Shown in pieces: positions 24,264 through 30,088 of a stretch of DNA of 30,088 bases. Within the stretch, counting starts at the first letter, position 1. Every line of letters begins with the position of its first letter. Below the pieces are notes generated by a model. The model made no database searches. It was given only the letters and a program-made list of their open reading frames with translations, and had not been told where the DNA came from. Source of the stretch: Halieaceae bacterium UBA6060 (GTDB lineage: Bacteria > Pseudomonadota > Gammaproteobacteria > Pseudomonadales > Halieaceae); assembly GCA_002428935.1 (NCBI GenBank), contig DIYG01000063.1:1-30088 (forward strand). The letters run 5' to 3'. Both the position numbers and the translations under genes were made by a program.

Positions 24264-25043
24264 GTGCTCTTAGTGTCAAAGACTGGAAGCGAAAACCTCC
24301 CAAGGATTGTCACCTGTCGTGATCTTCGAAAAGAGTTTGTCACCGCTGGTAAAACGACACCGATCGTTTCCGGGGTAGACCTAGACGTCTTCGAGGGCGA
24401 TTACACGGTTCTTATGGGAGGATCCGGCTCGGGGAAATCGACGCTGCTGTATCTCTTAAGTGGCCTGGACAAGGCGAATGCAGGCACCGTGAGTTTTGCT
24501 GGCGAGGATTTGCACAAATTGTCGGAGCGCGCTCAGGCGCAACTTCGCCGAGAGGGCATGGGCTTTGTATTCCAGGCTTTCAATCTCATACCCACGTTGT
24601 CACTTATTGAGAATGTTCGCCTGGCGGGCCTGTTAGGTAATCAAGACAGTCTGGAAGCGACAAGCATGGAAATACTCCGCGATCTTGATCTCGCGGACCA
24701 TGCCAGCAAACGGCCTGGGCAGCTATCGGGGGGGCAACAGCAGCGCGGTGCTATCGCGCGAGCCCTTATCAACAATCCTAGAATGCTGTTCGCCGATGAA
24801 CCCACGGGGGCGCTTAACAGCGCCGCTGGCGAGGCGGTCCTCGATTTGTTTGATCGCCTATCCACTCGTGGTCAAAGCATCTTCATGGTGACCCATGAGC
24901 TTCGCGCGGCGTGCCGCGGTGATCGCGTTCTGTTTATGCAAGATGGCGGTATCAAGGGTGATTTTCGCTTCGCCGATCACCCGGGCAAAACCACGGACCG
25001 AGAAAGCCTACTTTTCAACTGGCTTACGGAACAGGGTTGGTAA
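24264..25043 (+). CDS. ABC transporter ATP-binding protein, LolD/MacB type
   Basis: The 259-residue ATPase has all main motifs: Walker A GGSGSGKST (52-60), Q-loop FQAFN (Gln104), signature LSGGQQQR (154-161), Walker B MLFADEP (174-180) and switch His211 in VTHE. The order and spacing match the LolD/MacB/FtsE class that drives type VII (MacB-like) permeases, which do mechanical work across the periplasm instead of pore transport. The D-loop reads GALN where many relatives have GALD. The frame starts at GTG 24264 or GTG 24273, neither with a good Shine-Dalgarno. The permease gene begins 6 bp after its stop, so the two make one complex. Confidence 0.92.
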   Translation: MLLVSKTGSENLPRIVTCRDLRKEFVTAGKTTPIVSGVDLDVFEGDYTVLMGGSGSGKSTLLYLLSGLDKANAGTVSFAGEDLHKLSERAQAQLRREGMGFVFQAFNLIPTLSLIENVRLAGLLGNQDSLEATSMEILRDLDLADHASKRPGQLSGGQQQRGAIARALINNPRMLFADEPTGALNSAAGEAVLDLFDRLSTRGQSIFMVTHELRAACRGDRVLFMQDGGIKGDFRFADHPGKTTDRESLLFNWLTEQGW

Positions 25044-25049
25044 GGGCCG

Positions 25050-27440
25050 GTGTCCGCACCTCGATTAGGTTTTAGAAGCGTCAGCCTGCTGGTTTGGTCA
25101 AACCTGGTATCTCGTATCGGCAGATCATTGATCATCGCCCTTACCTTAACGCTAGCAGCGACCATGCTCTTTACCGCCCTGGCGGGCAAGGGGAGTCTGG
25201 AAAAACCGGTCCACACGCTTCTAAGAGATCTCAACGCCGCTGAGGTTACCTTTACGCTCGACGCCCGGGCCTACGATGTGGAAGCCGTTCTAAACTGGTG
25301 GGCTGAGCAAGCGGAAGTAGCTGCCCTGGCTTCCCCCCGGGCTATCCTCGCCCCCCCTGCTCGGCCTCGAAGTGGCGATCGCGAGCTGGGTTCGACCATT
25401 CTCTTAACGGAGCGCAGTCGCGATGATACGTCCATCGATAGCCTGCGTTTTCAAGCCGGACAGGAAACCGCGGCACCGAAAAACAGCGACATCTGGATTC
25501 CGAGTTCCCTCGCCGCCGCCAACGAACTCACGATCGGCGACACCCTTGAGGTTGCCGTCGATGGCCAAGTCATCATGTTCACCATCTCGGCCATCGTCGT
25601 CGACCCCCAATACTCTAGTGGATTTCTATCCCCGGTCCGCAGTTGGGTCGCCCCGGGCTCTCTGGCTACTTTTAGTCGACCTGGGAAGCTCAATGAAATC
25701 CAGGTGTCGGTGGCACTCTACGAAGGCGCTTCCGCAGATGCCCTATGGGATCGATTCAAAGCGCATCTGGGCGGCGGATTCTCGGGCACGGCGCTGACTC
25801 GGTCGACAGTCCTGGCCTCCTACGCTCAAAGCATAGGCATTCTCACCGCACTGATCATGCTTTTTGGGGTACTGGCGCTTATCGTCGCCGTATTCATCAT
25901 AACCTCAACCGTGGCTAGCGACGTTACGGCGAACTACAGAAATTTTGGAATCCTTAAGGCGATAGGTTTTACCCCTGGGAATATGCTCGGCGCTTATCTA
26001 TTGCAATACGCCATCCTGGCCGCTGTGACCACAGGGCTCGGCTTTGCTCTTGGCTTCCTAAGCACCAACGCCCTTACTTCATTGATGCTGTCATCCATCG
26101 GGGGCTCCTTAAGCCCAACCGTCTACGGGGAAGCCGCGCTTCCCGCGCTTCCCGTACTTGGACTCCTGATACCCATCGTGGCGGCATTAGTCGCTCGCCG
26201 AGCAAGCCGAATCAACGCGGCGACGGCGATCCGCTTCGGCGCGCCCCCAACCGAGTCATCATCAACCCCGTGGCCAAACATTGTGGTGGCAAAGGGAGTC
26301 GGCTTACCGGCCGTGCTAGCCCTTAAGGAACTCCTTACGGCTCGTGCCCGGGATCTGTTCGACGGTGTCGCTCTAACCTTAACCGGGGCCGTAATACTGT
26401 TTGCTATCAATGTGTATCAATCCACCTTAGATCTTGGAGACAACCTGCCGTTCTGGGGCCTGGACGGTTCCGATGTGCGCTTGACCCGAGATCTCTCACC
26501 GGCTTTTGGAATAGCCTATGAACGACTGCGTGAGCAACTCAACGATCACCGGGAGGTAGCCACCAGCGGAGGAATTCTAAACGCGAAGGCTTCTCTGCTG
26601 ACCCAAGATCAGAGCAGTTTCGATATCGATGGCCATGTTATCGATGGGAACTTGAATCATCTTGGGTATCTCAATCTGGAGGGTAGAAACCCACAGAGTA
26701 GCGAGGAAATCAGCATCGGCTATCCCCTTGCCGATCGGTTTGGGATCGCTCTGGGTGAAACCATATCATTGCATCTGCGAGGGCAACGCCTCGAATTCCG
26801 CGTGGTGGGCATATTCCAGGGAACCAGCAACGGGGGACTCTTCTATCGCTGCACTCTGAGCGGCGCGCAACGTGCCGTGCCTTTTCTGGAGCCCTCGGAA
26901 CTCATTCTTAAGCTACACGACAGAAGCACTCGCGGTGACTTCATTGCACGGCTGCAACAAGAACTCGGACAGGCGGCACAAGTCGAAACCAGCGAGAAAC
27001 TCGTGGAAAGCCAACTCGCTCAAGTCGCGGGCGGCCTGGGAAGTGTGCTCAGCGCAATTGCCCTGTCGCTTCTCGCCATTGCAGGGACCAGCATACTGAA
27101 CTCCACAAGCATGGGCATCGAAGAGTCCAAACGACAGCTGGGTGTGTACAAGGCCCTGGGCATGACCGCAGGGCAAATCCGCGGGATAAAGCTCTGTAAA
27201 GCCCTACTTCTGGCCTGTCTGGGCGCCATTGCCGGTGCGCTGCTGTACAGCACCTTGGCCACGGGACTTATGAACAGCATGATGCACGGAGCCGGTATGC
27301 GCGAATTCCCCCTGACAACGGATCACGGGCGGTCATTGCTGATGCCGGCCCTACTCGCCTTCATCGCCCTCCTCAGCGCCTGGATTCCCAGCCAACGTAT
27401 CACTCGCTTGCCCGCACGGGAGCTCATCTTAAGTGACTAA
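25050..27440 (+). CDS. MacB/FtsX-family ABC permease, duplicated (4+4 helices)
   Basis: The 796-residue membrane protein consists of two FtsX-like halves. Each has one helix, a large extracytoplasmic domain, then three helices. Helices fall near residues 24-45, 262-285, 313-340, 365-382, 438-456, 660-685, 714-738 and 760-780. This 4+4 layout is that of the long FtsX/LolCE-like permeases rather than the 4-helix MacB. KAIGFTPGN and KALGMTAGQ are the matching cytosolic coupling elements after the third-domain loops of each half. It starts with GTG after TAAGGG. With the ATPase it probably moves, extracts or exports a lipid, peptide or antibiotic-like compound. The serine hydrolase gene overlaps its end by 8 bp, suggesting the two act together. 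Confidence 0.88.
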   Translation: MSAPRLGFRSVSLLVWSNLVSRIGRSLIIALTLTLAATMLFTALAGKGSLEKPVHTLLRDLNAAEVTFTLDARAYDVEAVLNWWAEQAEVAALASPRAILAPPARPRSGDRELGSTILLTERSRDDTSIDSLRFQAGQETAAPKNSDIWIPSSLAAANELTIGDTLEVAVDGQVIMFTISAIVVDPQYSSGFLSPVRSWVAPGSLATFSRPGKLNEIQVSVALYEGASADALWDRFKAHLGGGFSGTALTRSTVLASYAQSIGILTALIMLFGVLALIVAVFIITSTVASDVTANYRNFGILKAIGFTPGNMLGAYLLQYAILAAVTTGLGFALGFLSTNALTSLMLSSIGGSLSPTVYGEAALPALPVLGLLIPIVAALVARRASRINAATAIRFGAPPTESSSTPWPNIVVAKGVGLPAVLALKELLTARARDLFDGVALTLTGAVILFAINVYQSTLDLGDNLPFWGLDGSDVRLTRDLSPAFGIAYERLREQLNDHREVATSGGILNAKASLLTQDQSSFDIDGHVIDGNLNHLGYLNLEGRNPQSSEEISIGYPLADRFGIALGETISLHLRGQRLEFRVVGIFQGTSNGGLFYRCTLSGAQRAVPFLEPSELILKLHDRSTRGDFIARLQQELGQAAQVETSEKLVESQLAQVAGGLGSVLSAIALSLLAIAGTSILNSTSMGIEESKRQLGVYKALGMTAGQIRGIKLCKALLLACLGAIAGALLYSTLATGLMNSMMHGAGMREFPLTTDHGRSLLMPALLAFIALLSAWIPSQRITRLPARELILSD

Positions 27441-29370
27441 AGAATCCGTCAATGCCATAGATCGGACGCTGACCATCCGCCGCTTAGGCTGGTGCAGAAT
27501 GATTGGGGTCATCGCTGCTCTGGCGGCCTCTACCTATGCCAGTGGCCAAGACACGGACGCAGCGCTGATGAAAGCATTGGACGCTCGCTTTCATCGCCAT
27601 CTGGAACGGATCGAAGCACCGGGCTTTAGCGTCGCGGTGGTGCACAACGGCCAAACCGTATTCGCCCAGGGATACGGCCGCCAGCAAATCGATAAACCTG
27701 GGCCCATGAGCCCCGACACACTCCTGGCCATTGGCTCTGTTAGCAAGTCCTTCACCGCCCTGTTGGTGCTGCAATTCGTAGAGGAGCAAGGCCTTAATCT
27801 GGATAGCCGTGTCGTCGATCACCTGCCCTGGTTCCGAGCCGGCGACAAAAGCCTGAGTGACCAGATCACCCTCCGGCACTTGCTGACCATGACTTCGGGA
27901 CTTGAAGCCCGCTTCGATGACTTAACGCGGATCCACGATGCATCTCCGAAGGCTCTGGAAAACTCCGTCCGACGGCTACGAAGCTATCGCATGCTCGACC
28001 CACCCGGCGAGCGGTTTCTCTACGTTAACGAGAACTGGAACATCCTCGGTCTGGTTTTGCAGACAATCAGCGGACAGAGCTTTGAAACGCTCCTGGAATC
28101 TCGGATCTTCAACCCCCTGGGCATGACCCACACCTCGGGGTCCCGAAGCACAATCGTGACGCTGGGACCGCAGTTTGGCCACTATCACGGAGCACCGCCC
28201 CGCCCCGCTTCTTTTCTACACCTACGCAGCAGCGTGCCCGCAGGTTCTGGCATCTACTCCACGGCCAACGATATGGCTCGCTACATCACGGCTCTCCTGG
28301 CCGATGATGACCTGGGTATCGGCTCTCCCATTCTCAGCGCCGATGGAAAAGCCACCCTGTGGGAGGGAGCGATTCCCATGAGCGTTCTGCCCTGGGAACT
28401 GGGTGGAACCGGCAACCCTGGGCAATACGCAATGGGTTGGATGCGCATGGGAGTCCACGGGCGAAACTACGCATTTCATGGCGGAGAGTTCCGTCTCTCA
28501 TCAAGCCTGTTGCTCTTGGATCCGGAACACCGGGACGGGGTCTTCCTTCTCTACAACACCGGCAACCTCGACCCTTATCAAAGCGAAATCAACCTACACC
28601 TGGCGGACAGCGTAATGCGGCTGCTTCAGAACCAGGCAGACACCGACTTCGCCGTGCCGCGCCAAGGCGACCCCTACAAGAACAGCTACACACCGGAGCT
28701 ACAGGTCAGCTCTATGGCGGGGAGCTACCTGGCCGCCAGTGGAGACCGCCTGGAGCTTTCCCCAGGGGGGAGCGAAGGCCTGCGGGCATTTCTTTATCAC
28801 GTCACATACCCCACAAGCTACGACCTGGATTTCGTCAACGACAGTAACTTCATCGCCCGCAATAGTGGCGGCGCCTTGGAAGGCTCTCTGGTACGCGATG
28901 GTAATAGACGTCTGCAAAGCGTAGTGATCGCCGGCAAGCCCTATCACCGCCAACATCAGGCTCAAGGCATCGGCTCCATTTATCAGCCCGAAGGGGCAGG
29001 CTTTCGCGTCGCTTTTCCCGAGGGCTGGACGCTTCGGGACACCGAGAATGGGGTTGTAGCCCTGGCCAAGAACACCAGGAGCCAAACCCTGATTCGTCTA
29101 ACAGAACAAACCCCTGGACGGTCCAAACCCGAGAGCGAGGTTCTTGACCAGTCGGACGAGTATTTGTACGAATTTGAAGACGCCATTGCGGGATATCACT
29201 TTCGCGGCGAGGTGACAAAACCACAGCAAGGCGTGCAACAACTGTGCATGACCACTAGCTATGCCAACACGGCTTTGGAGTTTTGTCTGCAAAGTGAAAG
29301 CGAGAGTTTGAGTACTGACGTCATCCGCTATCTCAACCCAAGTCTGAGTTCTCTGCGCTTCGACGATTAA
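27433..29370 (+). CDS. Exported serine hydrolase of the beta-lactamase (class C / PBP) family
   Basis: The 645-residue protein has a hydrophobic N-terminal segment (MIGVIAALAASTYASG, residues ~23-38) that fits a signal peptide with a cut near SGQ, so it acts in the periplasm or outside. The catalytic set of the serine beta-lactamase fold is complete: SVSK (Ser102, Lys105), YVN (Tyr197-Asn199) and HGG (349-351) in the place of KTG. About 230 extra C-terminal residues look beta-rich and are unassigned. Family members are esterases, D-aminopeptidases or peptide-bond hydrolases more often than true beta-lactamases. It starts with GTG inside the permease gene. Coupled to an ABC system, it may process or cleave the transported compound. 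Confidence 0.88.
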   Translation: MTKESVNAIDRTLTIRRLGWCRMIGVIAALAASTYASGQDTDAALMKALDARFHRHLERIEAPGFSVAVVHNGQTVFAQGYGRQQIDKPGPMSPDTLLAIGSVSKSFTALLVLQFVEEQGLNLDSRVVDHLPWFRAGDKSLSDQITLRHLLTMTSGLEARFDDLTRIHDASPKALENSVRRLRSYRMLDPPGERFLYVNENWNILGLVLQTISGQSFETLLESRIFNPLGMTHTSGSRSTIVTLGPQFGHYHGAPPRPASFLHLRSSVPAGSGIYSTANDMARYITALLADDDLGIGSPILSADGKATLWEGAIPMSVLPWELGGTGNPGQYAMGWMRMGVHGRNYAFHGGEFRLSSSLLLLDPEHRDGVFLLYNTGNLDPYQSEINLHLADSVMRLLQNQADTDFAVPRQGDPYKNSYTPELQVSSMAGSYLAASGDRLELSPGGSEGLRAFLYHVTYPTSYDLDFVNDSNFIARNSGGALEGSLVRDGNRRLQSVVIAGKPYHRQHQAQGIGSIYQPEGAGFRVAFPEGWTLRDTENGVVALAKNTRSQTLIRLTEQTPGRSKPESEVLDQSDEYLYEFEDAIAGYHFRGEVTKPQQGVQQLCMTTSYANTALEFCLQSESESLSTDVIRYLNPSLSSLRFDD

Positions 29371-29394
29371 CTCTGGAAGGTCTGTCCCGAAGGA

Positions 29395-30088
29395 TCAACG
29401 ACTCATGCGATAAGCCGTAACGCCCAAGACGAGATAAACCAAGGCAATCAACCCCTGGGTCGGTGACGTGGCTAACAGCAAGCCCAAGGCGACGACAGAG
29501 CTGCCCATCATTCCCCACGCCGCCACGGGTAACATCTTAGAAGGCAGTCGAAAACCCGCAGCCTGTAGTCTGGCTGGATCAAGACGCGGCAGAAGTAAGA
29601 GGCTGACAGCCAACAGGCATTGCACCAGTAGAATTCCTACCACCGCTTGCACCGCCAGAGAGGAGATACTGCTTCCCCCTAGAACTCCGAATAGGGAAAC
29701 ACCGGCAATGATGACAACACCGGCTGCCTCCCCCCGACCCGATTCCGCGCCGATGAGTCGGCGCCAAAATTCAAATCCTTGAAGAAGCGCGGCGACATCC
29801 CGAGAGTATCCGAGCAGCACGCCATTGATGGAACTCGCAGCCGCCGCGATCGCCGTGAGAGCTATGGCCATGGCAAGGGGCTTGCTGAAAACCAGCGATG
29901 CCGCCGAGCTTATCGGTGCGGTGTCTTGGGCCAGGGACTGCCAGGGCACAAGTCCAACCAGCGTCAAAGAGACAAGGCTATAGCACACCACGACAACGGT
30001 AAAACTAAGCAGCAAGGCCAGAGGTATGGTTCTCTCCGGGCGTTTGATCTCGCCCGCCAGTTCAATGATCACCATAAAGCCCGCATAG
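29395..30088 (-). CDS. APC-superfamily amino acid permease (C-terminal part, cut by window edge)
   Basis: The frame is open through the right edge: the codons before the first in-frame ATG at 30075 read YAGF, so YAGFMVIIELAGEIKRPERTIPLAL runs on. That matches helix 6 of APC transporters, where an acidic residue and 'PERTIP' follow. About 230 residues with at least six further helices are visible, ending TAYRMSR. The N-terminal helices lie outside the window, so the ATG at 30075 should not be taken as the start. Its stop is 24 bp from the serine hydrolase stop, tail to tail. It probably imports an amino acid or amine; the substrate cannot be told. Confidence 0.85.
   Translation of the reverse strand, partial: YAGFMVIIELAGEIKRPERTIPLALLLSFTVVVVCYSLVSLTLVGLVPWQSLAQDTAPISSAASLVFSKPLAMAIALTAIAAAASSINGVLLGYSRDVAALLQGFEFWRRLIGAESGRGEAAGVVIIAGVSLFGVLGGSSISSLAVQAVVGILLVQCLLAVSLLLLPRLDPARLQAAGFRLPSKMLPVAAWGMMGSSVVALGLLLATSPTQGLIALVYLVLGVTAYRMSR

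Noticed and set aside
26136..26155. Tandem GCGCTTCCC repeat in the permease gene
   Set aside because: Only two copies encoding ALPALP; fully explained by the protein sequence.

Overview
The window is GC-rich, densely coded, and looks like an accessory catabolic region from a free-living, probably marine, gammaproteobacterium of the Cellvibrionales/Halieaceae kind. That placement is inferred from three TonB-dependent receptors with the 'LEEV.VTA.KR.ES.QDV' N-terminus, acyl-CoA carboxylase/dehydrogenase genes and AraC/TetR/GntR regulators. It was not tested with a marker gene. I see no tRNA, rRNA, CRISPR array, transposase or integrase.

Region 1 (1-8959) looks like one regulon. It holds the 5' part of a lipoyl-domain E2 gene (reads left, cut by the window edge), a divergent fold-type-IV transaminase resembling (R)-selective amine transaminases, a leftward set of MFS transporter, TonB receptor and FAD monooxygenase, a rightward GntR/FCD regulator and a class III aminotransferase. 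Five TGTNNNACA palindromes, in the sequence class bound by FadR-type GntR proteins, occupy the control regions of these units. I infer GntR-controlled uptake and breakdown of an amine- or amino-group-bearing, probably aromatic, compound: import across both membranes, transamination, ring hydroxylation, then oxidation of a 2-oxo acid or acetoin-like product.

Region 2 (8997-14485) is a leftward TonB receptor, alpha/beta hydrolase and M20 amidohydrolase operon, with a divergent AraC regulator. It looks like uptake and hydrolysis of an ester, amide or N-acyl amino acid.

Region 3 (14682-23985) has a TetR gene at each end. Between them are a TonB receptor closed by a strong terminator, then a tightly coupled acyl-CoA dehydrogenase / biotin carboxylase-BCCP / carboxyltransferase operon with GTGA overlaps at both junctions. 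This is a dehydrogenate-then-carboxylate acyl-CoA module like those of leucine or acyclic terpene breakdown, but no hydratase or lyase is next to it and the carboxyltransferase has unusual active-site loops.

Region 4 (24264-29370) is an ABC ATPase, a MacB/FtsX-type permease and an exported beta-lactamase-family serine hydrolase in one overlapping operon. The window closes with the C-terminal part of an APC-family amino acid permease on the opposite strand (29395-30088, cut by the right edge). The longest stretches without a gene are about 280 bp (23101-23379 and 23986-24263) and hold only control sequence that I can recognise.
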